Of a DNA stretch of 64,000 nucleotides, positions 12,110 through 23,464 are shown in pieces. The notes under the pieces are model-generated. The model was not told the origin of the DNA. It saw nothing but the letters and a program-made list of their open reading frames with translations, and did no database searches. Numbering within the stretch: position 1 is the first letter of the stretch; each line of letters begins with the position of its first letter. This DNA comes from Asparagopsis taxiformis (Eukaryota > Rhodophyta > Florideophyceae > Bonnemaisoniales > Bonnemaisoniaceae): the NCBI GenBank assembly GCA_030407315.1, contig JALQPE010003270.1, forward strand, positions 36,520-100,519, in the 5' to 3' direction. The translations under genes were made by a program, and so were the position numbers.

Positions 12110-13588
12110 CGTGCGGAACGGGGCTGAACACGCCAGTTACGCCCAGCGCAACCGACGCGTAGACAAACACGCGGGCCAAGCCTCCCATCGCCGCTTGTCG
12201 TTTTCGCCGCGCGACTGCGCCACCGTTTGCCACGCAATCGCTTCCATCGTATGCAGCGCAACCGTTCGACGCAACGCGACCGCGCCTGACCGACGCCACG
12301 CAATCGCGTTCGTCTTTCGCCGCGCAATCGCCAAGCGTCACGCCGCCGCGCTACCACGCAATCGTTGTCACCGCGCAACCGCGCCACCGCTTGCCGCGCA
12401 ACCGTTCGACGCCACGCAATCGCGTTCACCCTTCGCCGCGCAGCCGCATCGCCGCTTGTCGCGTAGCCGTTCTCACCGCGCAACCGCCGCATTCCACCGT
12501 CCGCCTTCCGCTCCCGCACGAACCCAAACGGCAACCGTAGCCGGGAGTCCAGGTGCCGTTCGCCTCCCATCCCCCATGCTGACAACGCCAGAATCCCCAG
12601 GAGGGGGCACGCCCGACAGCGCAATTACGCGCGAGAAAAGGGAAGCGCGCACACCGGATTGGTCGTTGCGGAGGAGGGATTGGCCCATACAGCATGGCCA
12701 TTTACGGTGCTGGAAGATTATACGGCGAAAAACGAGCCGAGGCCGGGGCAGGCCAAAAATGGACGGCGCCGATCTGCCGCGACGCCGTGGCGAGATGCTT
12801 CCTGATGGCACCCCCGGATTGGCTGTTCACATACGCGCGTACGCGACGAACCACGCGGGTGGCTGGAACGACGCAGAATACCAGCGAACGAAAGCCTCCG
12901 CTGGAAAGGGGGATGCCACCCACACGCCCGTCCTCCTCGTCCTGGAAGACCATGGAGAACCCCAAACCCCCCGGGCCAGGACCCCACCTAGACGCTCGCT
13001 AAAAACCAGAGCATTAGAAACCCAGTCCCCAAACGCGAACGAAACGCGAACAAACGCGAACGAAACGCAACGAACGCAACGAACGCAACGAACGCAACGA
13101 ACGCAACGAACGCAACGAACGCAACGAACGCAACGAACGCAACGAACGCAACGAACGCAACGAACGCAACGAACGCGCGACGATAAGCGCGACGAGAACG
13201 TGCCCGTTCTGTATGCCTACCGGCCAACAGCTCTATCCCCCTCTCTCTCGCCTCGCCCCACGCGCCCCCAACCGCGTCGCTCGTGAATTCCGAGCGTCGA
13301 CGCGGTCACTGGGCAATCACCGCTTCAAGCAGCGACTCGCAAGACGAAATTCGCGCCGGACCGTGGCTAGTAGCTCTTCGCCCGGACGTCCGCACGACAC
13401 TCCGAGAAGCTGCTGGACGCTGCCGCAGTCGTGCGCGGTATACCGTCGAGCCTACGCATGCGCCGCAAACGCAACCCGCGCCGCGCGGACGAAAGGAAGA
13501 ATAGCCAAGGCAAAGTTAACAAAACATAAGAGGTTTAATGAAGGGAGTAGAATGGGTCACCGGCTGACTCGGATGTGGACGAAGAAGC
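12110..13588. other. Spacer between pol and antisense gene in element A, with a 9-base tandem repeat
   Basis: No protein family is recognisable. Bases 12200-12480 hold loose repeats of a CGCAATCG/CGCAACCG theme. Bases 13065-13175 are about twelve tandem copies of the 9-mer ACGCAACGA. Long open frames here (for example 11814-13286) follow from the CpG-rich, stop-poor composition and the 3-divisible repeat. The spacer is not clearly matched in element B. Confidence 0.6.
13065..13175. repeat. Tandem repeat of ACGCAACGA, about 12 copies
   Basis: This is an uninterrupted nonamer array of about 111 bases inside the spacer of element A. Because the unit is divisible by three, every frame stays open through it. 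Confidence 0.9.
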
Positions 13589-16558
13589 TCACTCACGTGC
13601 GTTATCCTCGCGGCGCGTGCGTCTGCTCGAAGAACTGCCCGTTGCGCCGCGCGCGCGAGCACGACTTGAAGCCGTGTCTGCTTGGTGATTGCGTCGTCGC
13701 TCGGAATTCAGCACGCGGACGACGCGCCCGTCTTGCACGCCGAGACGCAAAGGAGGAACGCCGGGACGTGCAGCCGCTGCGGCCGCCGCGCGAGTGCGAG
13801 TCGTGGGATGCGCGCCACCGCGACCAGCCCCGTCGCTTCCCACCGCGACCGACGCATCACCTTCCCGTTCCGCCCCCTCGTTAAGACCCCTGACCGACTG
13901 CGTCTCGCTGTTAGACACCACCCCCGCCGCGGATGTTTCGGGCGACCGCTGCACTGAGCCAACGATATCATTCAGCGTCGTGCCGAGGCAATGCATGCGT
14001 TCGATCGTATCCTGGATCCTACGAACGGTCTCCCGTTCACACGCAGTATACACTCGACGCACCGCAGCAACACGCTCCGCGCCCCGTTGACGTTCGCCCG
14101 CGAGATTCGCTTCGACATCGCTTAGCGCGCGTTCCGCCCGTTCCTGCGCCGAAGTAGCAGCCTCGCAACGTTCTTGGAGGGTCGTGATCATCGCACGATT
14201 GCCGCTGGCAGCCCGTTCGTAATTCGCCACGCGTTCTTGCAAGTCGCCGATGTCTTTGTGCATCCGCTCGATCCGCGTCGCATCCTCCCCGGCCTTGCGC
14301 TCTAACGTCGCCTCGCGTCCAGCCGCGTCCTTAAGTGTCTTTTCAGCCTCGTGCACGAGACCCACCGCTTCGTTGCGCGTGGCGTTCGCTTTGCTAAGGC
14401 GCGCCGCAGCGTCGTCGCGCGCTTGCGCAATCGTCGTCGCGCGCTTGCGCAATCGTCGTCACCCGCGCCAGCGCCTCGTCACGGCTCTGCTCGACCGACG
14501 CCAGACGCGCCAGCGCTTCGCTGCGGCCCTCCACGGCGGAGGCCATTCGCGCCAAAGCGTCGTCGCGAGCTCCTTCGAGCAACGACACGCGCGCCAACGC
14601 CTCTTCCCGGCCCTTTTCAGCGGCGGCAAGCTGGCCCCCGCAACACGTTCGCGTCTGATTCGGCCAAAACAGTACCCGCCTCGTTGGCAATGGTCGCCGC
14701 GTCACTTGCCGCCACGTTATCAGCCGTTGCATCGCCTGCGCCCGTGCGGCTGCCCGCAGCAGCACCGTCACCCGCGCCGCTCTTCGCCGCGCTGCTGACC
14801 GCCCCGCCGTCGCCCGCACTGCTGGACGCCGCAGCCCCGCCGTGGCCGGAAGACGCCGCTTTCAAGGCTTGCAACTCGTTGTAAACCTTCACGTACTCCG
14901 CGCGCAGCGCCGCGTCGAGTCGCTCGACGTCGATAGGAGCGCGCGGCGGCTCGGAGAAAAGAGAATACCGGCCGTCTCGGAAGCGCCGACGCTCGATCGC
15001 CAACAGCGCCGCCATGCCAAGATACTGCGCGTACTCGCGCGAATCGGTCGCGCGCATAACGTGCAGTTCGTTAGTTGATAGCGCGGATAACACTGCATCA
15101 ACGGTAACGACATCGCGCGCTTCTAAATTCGCAAACGCGTCGCGCGACGGATTGCGCGGCGACTTGAGAAGGAGATGTGGAATTTCAGTATGCCGGTGAA
15201 CGCCAAGCGAACCATGCGCCCAGTCGACGACGCCGCGCTCCGCGCTCCAGGGCAACCACTGCCCGCCCTCCTTGAAGTCCATGCCAGGCGCGAGATCAAA
15301 AACCGGAGTTTCGTCCCACGCGCACGCGCGATGCTCCGTCAGGAGACTTTCGAGATGCGCCGCCGTGTACGTTCCGCCCCGCACGATCGCCGACGCGCTC
15401 GATTCCCGCGATCAGTTTTTCGCTTAAGCGCAAGAAGCGGCGCTCGACGTAAGCGACGTGAAGCCACGCGGCGGCAACCATCACCACCCACTCGCTTAGA
15501 GCGATAGCCCAGAAATACGAACGAGCCTCGACCGGAACGTCGCGCCCGAGCAGTACCGACGGCGCGTAATGGAACACGCAGGGAAGCGGCACCGACAACG
15601 AGTCGGGCGCTTCCGGCCAATCGCGCGCATCGTAACGCGGGAAGAAAGCGGCGACGCGGTCATCAGGAAACTCGCGAAACTCTATATCGCGATACGTAAC
15701 GAAGTAGCCCGACGTACGCCGCAAACGCAACTCGCGCCGCGCTTCCGGGCGCATATCCGCGTTCAGGAACCATGGCACGCTCGCCTCCCCTTCGTGCTCG
15801 ACGTCGTTCCACGGAACGCCGCCGTCAAGTAAGAAGCCCGCATTGGGCGCCGCGGCGCATGGGTCGACTCGCGCAAATTCGTCGCGACGCATCACGCGCA
15901 ACCGGGTCAAGTGGCGTACGAGTCGTTCGTCGGCTTCGTCTTCGAGAAAGTACGCGTCGCACGGTAAGTTCGCGGGGACCGCCAAGTCGCACAACGCCGA
16001 TTCGCGCCGCGCGTCCCACACCGCTTGCGCATCCTTGTGGCCGGGTAACACGGCATAGCGTGACACATCAGCGATGCGCGTCCACTGAAAGCGCTGCGGG
16101 TAGAAGTGGCGACGGCCCAATTCCGCCCACGTCGGCATTGGGCGTGGCATAAATCGGAACGCGATCGGGTCGTCGTAGCGCGCGCGCGGAATCGACTCGG
16201 GAGCGTCTTGCGCGGCCGACGGAAGCGAAACGGACGCAGGCGCAGGAACCGAACGAAGTGGGACGCCGCTCCCGGAGCGCGCAGCGGACGCAGAAGTTGG
16301 AGTCGCGGGTGCATCCACCGTAGCGACAACATCAGACGACGCGACGACGCCACTGCCACCACGGCCGCTCGCGGTTACGGGTACGGTTGAGGAGGATGCT
16401 TGCGCCATGGACGTGTAATAGGGACTCTCCGGGCTTGAAAGAGAAGGGAACGCGATGCGCGCAGTGCGAGGAGACGCGTTAGTGGGCGTCGACGGTTCGT
16501 CGCGAGGCGCAGCGCCGGCGCGAAGCCAACTCGGCAGAGCGTTATCATCGCGCGACAT
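13589..16558 (-). pseudogene. Antisense accessory gene of element A (broken copy)
   Basis: The gene runs opposite to gag-pol, starting at ATG 16558 about 205 bases inside the 3' LTR, after a pyrimidine-rich leader. It matches the gene at 18787-21624 in element B along its whole length: N-terminal DALPSWLR-like motif (here NALPSWLR), low-complexity Ser/Ala/Pro region, a conserved globular core (codons about 130-500), a long coiled coil built on RDEAL-type heptads, and a basic C-terminus ending near Arg/Ser-rich repeats. No known family is recognised. The frame is lost near 15390 (small deletion), near 14640 (one base) and at 14411-14454, where a 22-base tandem duplication shifts it. Similarity across such lesions shows the ancestor was coding. 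Confidence 0.8.
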
Positions 16559-16753
16559 CACGAAGCGCGAGCGCGTGCGGCGATAACGGAGCGAACGCGC
16601 GCGGGATGAAGAAGAAGGATGGAAGAGAGACAGAAAAAGGAAGAGAAGTAGAAGGATGGAAGAGAAGAAGAAGATTGGAAGAGGAGAACAAGACAGAAGA
16701 AAGCTGAAGGTGTGCAAAAGAACGTTACGCGCGAGGACGCGCTGTGAAGTTAG

Positions 16754-16763
16754 TCGGGGGGAG
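16754..16763 (+). other. Polypurine tract of element A
   Basis: A C followed by GGGGGGAG-type purines abuts the 3' LTR at 16764, where plus-strand DNA synthesis would be primed. Element B has a matching tract beside its own 3' LTR. Confidence 0.75.
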
Positions 16764-17571
16764 TGTGGTGCAATTTAAGTTGGTCGATGGAATCGATGCG
16801 AGCGCGCGCGTTTACGTTAGTCCGCAAGCATCCGTTTGAGTTAGTTTAGTAAGCGAGCGTACGCGTGGCGCCTTGATTACGTGTCACGGAGCGTCAATGC
16901 GAGCGCGTGCGCGCGTACGTTGCCACGAAACCGCGAGCCGCGCCACGTGTAGCGATTTCCGCGAATTTCCCTTTATTTCCCTTTTTGGGTTTTTTATGAC
17001 GAAAGTCTTTTTCCCAAAATATTTCCCTTTTTGCGTGCGAGCGTGCGGCCGCCGCCGGCCGGCCACACAAGGACAGCCTGTCCCAAGTAAGTTAGCTATT
17101 AGTGGTCGCATGGCTTCGCACCCTACCAATAAACAGTCAGCACTTTCGCAGCTACGAGTTAAGCGTTGAGCGCGTCGCGAGGACCGATTGCGTTACGACG
17201 TTGCGTGCGGATTGCTCACGATCGCCGACGTACGTGCGCGCGCGCCGCGTTTACCGACCGTCGAATTGCGTCGCACCGCGAGACCGCGCATTGCGTCGCA
17301 TACCGCTAGGCCAGGGATTTACGACCCCTGCGTGGATCGTGTTGAGCTCGAGTTTACTCGGTGATCTCACCCTGAGATCACGGCTTGCGCCGGCCCGCGA
17401 ATCCCGTGTTGCGATCGACCCTGCGCGTTCCGCCGTTGTACCACCCGATCGCCTCCGCGACCGAGCGACGTGCGAAACGCAAGTTCACGAGCGCGTTACG
17501 GTTCAACACGCCCTGACAAGGCAAGCGATTCTAGAACTCTCTTAGTGACCGCCATCCCGGCTGGTCGTACA
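16764..17571 (+). repeat. 3' LTR of element A
   Basis: This 808-base copy differs from the LTR at 4443-5249 by one extra T in a T run, one A/T change and one C/G change near the end. It ends GTCGTACA, followed by the target duplication AGATG at 17572-17576. Confidence 0.95.
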
Positions 17572-17819
17572 AGATGGACCTCGAAGCAACCTTCAGCGAA
17601 TTTCACTCAATGCGAATGGAGCTGGCATGGTTGTCGCACACTCACCCGGACTGTCTCTTCGAGATCTCCCAGCTGGCGCAAGTGACGGAATCCGTCTTCA
17701 ACGAAAGGAAGCGTGAATCTATAAGAGACCTTAACCGAGTGGTAAAGTACGCAACTGGAAACCGGTACTCAATTATCTTCCCAAAACTTGATCCCAACTC
17801 CTTGCGTCTCGTTGGGTAC
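17572..17819 (+). pseudogene. pol: copia RNase H region, first fragment
   Basis: After the AGATG duplication, the reading continues from 4442 with a copia RNase H prelude: a WLSHTHPDCLFEISQ run (the usual 'trpDi..avs.lsr' region), then RDLNRVVKYATGNRYS, and stops at LRLVGYC where element B begins. The 3' remainder is at 30902. Confidence 0.8.
17815..17819. repeat. Target-site duplication of element B, left copy (GGTAC)
   Basis: GGTAC precedes the left LTR at 17820 and is repeated at 30902-30906 directly after the right LTR. It defines both ends of element B. Confidence 0.9.
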
Positions 17820-18605
17820 TGTAGGACCAGCCGGGGTGGCGATCGCTAAGGGAGTTCTAGAATTGCAGCCGTGTCAGGGCGAGGTGAACCGTAACGCGCT
17901 GGTTGAACTTAAGTTCGCGCGTCGCTCGGTCGCGCTGGCGAACGGGTGGTACAACGGCGGAACGCGTAGGGAACGATCGCAACACGGGATTCGCGGGCCG
18001 GCGCGAGCCGTGATCTCAGGGTTAGATCACCGAGTAAACTCGAGCACAACGCGATCCACACAGGGGTCGTAAATCCCTGGCCTAGTGGCGTGCGACGCAA
18101 CGCGCGCTATCGCGGTGCGACGCGGTTCGACGATCGGTTTATGCGCAGCGCGCACGCGAACGTCGGCGATCGTGAGCAACCCGCACGCAACGTTTCAACG
18201 CAATCGGTCCTCGCGATTCGCTAAACGCTTAACTCGTAGCTGCGAAGATGCTGGCTGTTTATTGGTAAGGTGCGAAGCTGAACGACCATTAATAGCTAAC
18301 TACTAAAGGACAGGCTGTCCTACCGTGGCCGGCCGGCGGCCGCTCGCTCGCACGCAAAAAGGGAAATATTTGGGAAAAAGACTTTCGTCATAAAAAACCC
18401 AAAAAGGGAAATAAAGGGAAATTCGTCGAAATCGCTACACGTGGCGCCGGGTTCGCAATCGCACGCGTTCGCGCAGGTGCACCGTGACACGTAATCGGTT
18501 CGCCACGCGTACGCTCGCTTACTAACTCAGCGCGGATGCACGCGGACTCAACTCGTCGATATCGCTTCAACCCGCGTTCGCGTTAGCGGCATAAATTGCA
18601 CCACT
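17820..18605 (-). repeat. 3' LTR of element B (left end)
   Basis: On the + strand it starts TGTAGGACCAG and ends GCACCACT, where the other copy ends GCACCACA. It is the inverse-orientation relative of the element A LTR. Compared with 30111-30901 it lacks one CTAA unit and one A in an A run. Confidence 0.93.
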
Positions 18606-18614
18606 CTCCCCCGA
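18606..18614 (-). other. Polypurine tract of element B
   Basis: Read on the minus strand, CGGGGGAGA abuts the LTR. It occupies the same position as the tract in element A. Confidence 0.7.
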
Positions 18615-18786
18615 CTAACATCACAGCGCGTCCCCGCGCGTCATCTCTTCCTGCGTATCCTTTGCCTTTTCTTTCTCTCTGTCCACTCTTCTCCTGTCGA
18701 TCCTCTCTCTCTCTTTCTATCCTTCTTCTCTCCTCGGTCACTCGCATTCGTTGTTTCCCTCGTTGTCGCACGCGGTCGCTTTCGCC

Positions 18787-21624
18787 ATGGCGCACGACGG
18801 TGATACTCTCCCCAGCTGGCTGCGCGCCAGCGTTCCTTCCGGCGAAGAAGCTGCGACGCCGATACGCTCGCCATTGGCGACTCCGCGTCCCGCTTCGCCA
18901 TCTCCTATGAGCCCCGAGAGCCCATTTTATCTGTCAATGGCCCAAGCTTCGTGTGCCAGCGCGCCGGTTACCGGCGCGCCGGTTGCCGCGTCGTCAAGTG
19001 CGCATAACGCGGATAATGTCGGTGCGTCATCGGGTGTTGTTGCGACAGTGGACGTAACCGCTACACCCGCGGTTGGGAGTCGTGCCAACGTTGGCGTGCC
19101 TCTTCGTTCCGTACCTGCCCCTTCTTCCGTGTCGCTCCCTTCGGCCGCGCAGCGCGTCCCCGTCGCCGCTCCGCGTGCGCGTTACGACGACCCTTCTGCG
19201 TTCCGGTTCCTGCCGCGCGCGATGCCAACTTGGTCCGAATTGAGTCGCGTCCAATACTTTCCGCGGCGTTTCCTATGGATGCGTATCGCCGATGTCAACC
19301 GCTATGCGGTGTTACCTGGCCACAAGAATGCGCAAGCCGTATGGGATGCGTGACGCGAGGCGGCGTGGTGCGATTTGGCTGTACCTTCGAACCTTCCTTG
19401 TGACACTTACTTCCTGGAGGACGCGGCGGATGAGCGGTTGGTGCGTCACTTGGCGCGTCTTCGCACAATGCGTCGCGACGAGTTCGCGCATCTTGACCCC
19501 TGGGCGGCGGCGCCTAGCGCCGGTTTCTTGTTGGACGGCGGCGTCCCCTGGAATGATGTTGAACGGGAGGGGGAAGTTAGTGAGCCTTGGTTTTTCGACG
19601 CGGGGATGCGCTCCGAGGCGCGTCGTGAATTGCGCTTGCGTCGCACGACCGGTTACTTCGTTGCGCATCGTGACGTCGAATTCCGCGAGTTCCCAGAAGA
19701 TCGCGTGAGTTCCTTCTTCCCGCGCTACGACCCGCGCGACTGGCCTGACGCTCCCGAATCGCTGTCCGTTCCCCTGCCGTGCGTCTTCCATTATGCACCA
19801 TCTGTCCTTCTTGGTCTTGATGTTCCGGTCGAGACGCGTTCCTACTTCTGGGCCGTGGCGCTTAGCGAATGGGTCGTGATGGTGGCCTGCGCCTGGCTTC
19901 ATGTCGCGTTCGTCGAGCATCGTTTCGTTCGCTTGAGCGACCGGCTCATCGCCGGTATCGAGAGCGTTGGCGCTGCGGCGGTCGTTCGTGGCGGCACCTA
20001 TTCAGTCGCGCACTTAGAAAGTCTCTTGTCGGAGCATCGCGCGTGTCCATGGGACGAGACGCCTGTCTTCGACGTGGCTCCCGGCGTGGACTTCAATGAA
20101 GGTGGCCAGTGGCTACCGTGGAGCGCGGAACGCGGCGTCGTGGATTGGGCTCATGGCGCGCTCGGAGTTCACAGGCATACGGAGATCCCTCACTTGCTAT
20201 TGAAGTCGCCGCGCAACCCTTCACGTAGCGCGTTCACGCATCTAGAAGCGGGCGACGTCGTTACCGTGGATGCTGTCTTGTCGGCGTTGTCTTCTAACGA
20301 GTTGCATGTGATGCGCGCAACGAACTCGCGGGAATATGCGCAGTACCTTGGGATGGCCGCGTTGTTGGCCGTTGAGCGCCGGCGATTCCGCGATGGGCGC
20401 TACTCGTTGTTCTCCGAAGCACCACGGGCTCCTATCGACGTTGCGCAGTTAGACGCGGCGTTGCGTGCGGAGTACGTAAAGGTGTACAACGAGTTACAAG
20501 AACTGAAGAAAGCCACTCAAGGTCAAGGCGCCGCCAACATGCCTGGCGAAGCGGGTGCAAGTGCGGCGACGGCTAGCGGCGCGGCATCGGGTTCGGCGGT
20601 TGTTGGCGAGGGTGCAGAAGCGCCCACGGCGGTGGCTGGTGACGACGCTGGTGCAGTCGCTGGTTCGTCGGCGGCAGACGGGCTACAAACTCAACTTTCT
20701 TCGGCCAAGCAGGGTCGAGATGAAGCGTTGTCGCGCGTGACGTCGGTCGCGCAAGCTCGCGACGAGGCTTTGGGGCGACTTAGCGCGGCCACCAGAGCGC
20801 TCGACGAGGCAATCAAGGCGCGCGATGATGCGTCTGAGGCACGTGACGAAGCCGTGTCGGTCCTGCGCGAGTCTCGGAAGACGTTGGCGGAATCGGAGGA
20901 GCGCGAAGCCGCGCTAAAACGCAAGGTCGACGAAGACGCTGCGCGTATTGAGCGTATGCACGAAGACATCGGGAAGTTGCAAGGTCGTGCAGCGGCGTAC
21001 AGGAAGGAGGCTGAGGGTGATCGGGCGGCGCTAGCGAATCTTCGAACTCGCTGTGACGCTGCGGTGACTGCTCAGCAGACGGCGCAGAGTGTGCTCGTCG
21101 AAGTCGAAGCCAATTTGGAAGCAGAAAGGGGGCGGTCGTCAGCTCGTATCGCTGCGGTGCGCGACGAATATCGCGCGCGAGAAAGGGATACCGTGCTCAA
21201 GGTTCAAGACACTATCGAACGCGCGCACCGGTTGGGTTCGGCGTTGAACGATGTCGTTGGCTTCCTGCAGCGGTCCCCGACTGGGTCCGTGGGCGAGAAA
21301 GAGTCAGCTGGCGAAACGCAGTCCGTGAGCGAGTTGCGCGCAGAAGCGGTACGTGGCGTTGCGGGGAGCGTTGGCTCAGGACGCGGCGGTGCACGGCCCA
21401 TGACGCGTTCGCGCGCGGCCGCGGCTTCGACGGGTCGCACAAGTATTCCTCCCCTTCGGATTGGCGTACATGATGGGCGCGTCGTTCGGGTGTTGAATCC
21501 CGAACGGCGACGCGGTCACCAGGCAGATACGGCTTCGAGCCGCGCTCGTTCGCGCAATACGGCGGGTAGTTCGTCAAGCCGTCACACGCGTAGAGACGAT
21601 GACACGCGCGCACCTCCGTCCTGA
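18787..21624 (+). pseudogene. Antisense accessory gene of element B, one nonsense codon
   Basis: About 945 codons run from ATG 18787, opposite to gag-pol of element B. The only visible lesion is TGA at 19351-19353, where the element A copy has an Arg codon (CGA), a C-to-T change at CpG. The protein has a DTLPSWLR start, a Ser/Ala/Pro linker, a conserved core with Trp-rich motifs (DGGVPWND, RTTGYFVAHRD, FHYAPSVLL, ALSEWVVM, GGQWLPWSAERG), then a coiled coil (codons about 600-830) and a basic tail (RSRAAA, then ERRRGHQADT). I see no signal peptide, no env-like transmembrane or furin features and no enzyme motif. A pyrimidine-rich stretch at 18640-18780 resembles a 5' untranslated region. It may be a structural or DNA-binding factor; the function is unknown. 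Confidence 0.82.
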
Positions 21625-23464
21625 TTCTTGCTCCGTTCAGTTAGCACGCATTACATTCTCCTTGCAATAAACTCGTCTTGTTGGTATCTACGTGTCGCCC
21701 TTCCCGCCTCTTGGTTCCTCCACTTGGTACACGCGCTGTAGTGTGACGCTGGGGGCCGGCCGGTACGCGGCGTGCCAGATCATGAGGCACGCAAGCGTCG
21801 GTGTGCCTTCGGTAAGGACGCGCGTGTCGTGGCTCAAAGCCGTATGTGCCCGTTGTCCACGTCGCCGTTCGGGGGACAACCGGACGAAATCGGCCATCAG
21901 CACGTGCCGATATTTCCAGCCTGCGTTGGGTTGCGTGTGTTGTGGAACTTGAGAGGGGGGTGAACGGGGTGAGTTGGGGCGGCCGGTACGCCGGAGCGCG
22001 ATCGTCGTAATGCGTTCGCTTCGTCGGTTCGTCGCGCGTGGTTCTCGCCGCCGCGGGTTAATTCCATCGCGCGTTCGCTCGCGGTCGCGTCATCGGTTCG
22101 TTGCTACGCGCCTTCGTTTTTCGCCTTCGCGTCGCCTCGCTTGCTACCTACGTTCGTGTCTCACTATCGCATCCGCTGTTCCATGGCTAGAGCGGGGCGA
22201 AAGGGCCTTATTCGCGGGCTCCCGTGTGGGTCGCCTCTTTCTTTTTGTAGACTAGGCCTCATTCTCCGCGCTTTCGCTGAGGGGGAGATGCGCGCGTGAA
22301 TGCCACTATATTCTCGGTGGAGACCGGCGTACGTCCAGGTGACTGCGTCTTTCCACCGAGTTCGAGATGCTCGCTGGAGTCTGCGCGTGTTGTCGTCCAA
22401 TCAAATGACGGCAGCGAGGGACGGCTTGTCACGGCGTGGGGGTCAGTGTGGCGGCGGCGCAATCCAGGTGCCCCTTCGCCAACAATTTTCTCGTGGGACA
22501 ATTTTTGCGGGACGGTCAAATTGCTATTCCGCCGGGCCAGACTGCGCACCCAATTTCGGAGCCGCTCCCCTATTTTCGCGCGAAACCCATCGCTGGTTCC
22601 AGCGCATCGCACATCTCCTAGAGTCAGTCAGGGAGTTAGTCGGTGCCGGGCTTGCACGCATTTTCCAGGTTGTGCGCCGACATACGTGAGCGAGACTCTC
22701 AGTACGTGACATGGCGCGACCTCTGCGTGACGGTAGGCGGTTATTGAGGGTTGCATAGCGTGGGCGACGAGTAGCTGCAGGGCGAACGAAGAGTAGTTGC
22801 GTGGCGAACGAAGAGCGGTCGAAGCGCGGGCGAGGAGTGATACGTGGTGTCTCCTGGCAGTCTTGGCGCGACTTGCGCAGCGGTTCCCGAACCTCGCACA
22901 GGTGGTCAGCGGGCGGCGCCTAGGGCGTAAGCGAGTGGGTTCGATTCCCACGCATCGACGGCGTTCTGCGCGACGCGTGTTAGCACCAGCAATACAAAAC
23001 GTTCGTTTGTAGGCTCGCACAAGCGTTCAACTTCCCAGTTAGTCTAGCCCAGTGTGGATTGCCTCCGTGCGGATAGCTGACGCGAGTAGTAACGCGACGC
23101 GCAAGCGACGAATCATGTGCGGCCTGTCGGACGAGTGCGTCAGCGGCTCGCGAGCGGCGTCGCTCCATTGCGTGCGGCGACCGTTCCAAGTCATTCAGCG
23201 ATAGAACGTCAATTGCGCAGGGCGCGGTGAAACTTCGTCTGACGTCGCGACTGACGTTTTCGTGCGGTGTCACGTTATCGACTGAACCGGTTCGAGAATA
23301 CTGGGCGCTGCGGGCACACGAAATAGACGGCAAGGATGATATGTCGGCGCGCTTTTTCGCATACGCGTCGGAGCGAGCCTCATGGTCCTGGCCCGTTTTC
23401 TCCATGAGATCTGCAGGCGTCCTCCTTGGTTCGTATGCCGCTCTTGGCTCGGCGGTTCTGCACG
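21625..23464. other. Spacer between antisense gene and pol in element B
   Basis: No coding family is recognisable over 1.8 kb. Short direct repeats of a GTGGCGAACGAAGAG type occur at about 22760-22820. At 22945-22961 the string GTGGGTTCGATTCCCAC matches a tRNA T-arm/B-box, but no acceptor or anticodon arm can be drawn around it. The spacer length is similar to that of element A, but the sequence is largely different. Confidence 0.55.

Larger units (their letters stand above)
4443..17571 (+). mobile_element. Ty3/gypsy chromodomain retrotransposon A, full length, defective
   Basis: The element is 13,129 bases with two LTRs of 807 and 808 bases that differ by about three changes (one T indel and two substitutions), so the insertion is young. 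It holds a primer site, leader, gag, pol with C-terminal chromodomain, a spacer, a long antisense gene and a polypurine tract. Despite the near-identical LTRs, gag has a nonsense codon and pol has two one-base indels, a 211-base insertion and a deletion of about 230 bases. It may have moved already defective, using another copy's enzymes, or some indels may be assembly errors. The interior is extremely CpG-rich compared with the sequence after 33 kb. Confidence 0.93.

Noticed and set aside
11384..12624. Minus-strand 322-codon frame over the element A integrase end
   Set aside because: It is a shadow of the chromodomain-coding strand, Arg-rich by composition.
13065..13175. CRISPR-like array
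   Set aside because: It is a direct 9-mer tandem repeat without spacers.
11814..13286. 490-codon frame after pol of element A
   Set aside because: It overlaps the chromodomain in another frame and runs through the 9-base repeat; composition explains it, and it is not conserved in element B.
13589..16558. env gene that would make element A a retrovirus
   Set aside because: The gene is on the opposite strand and has no signal peptide, transmembrane segment or cleavage site.
22890..22975. tRNA gene
   Set aside because: The T-arm/B-box is perfect, but no acceptor stem, anticodon arm or properly spaced A-box can be formed.
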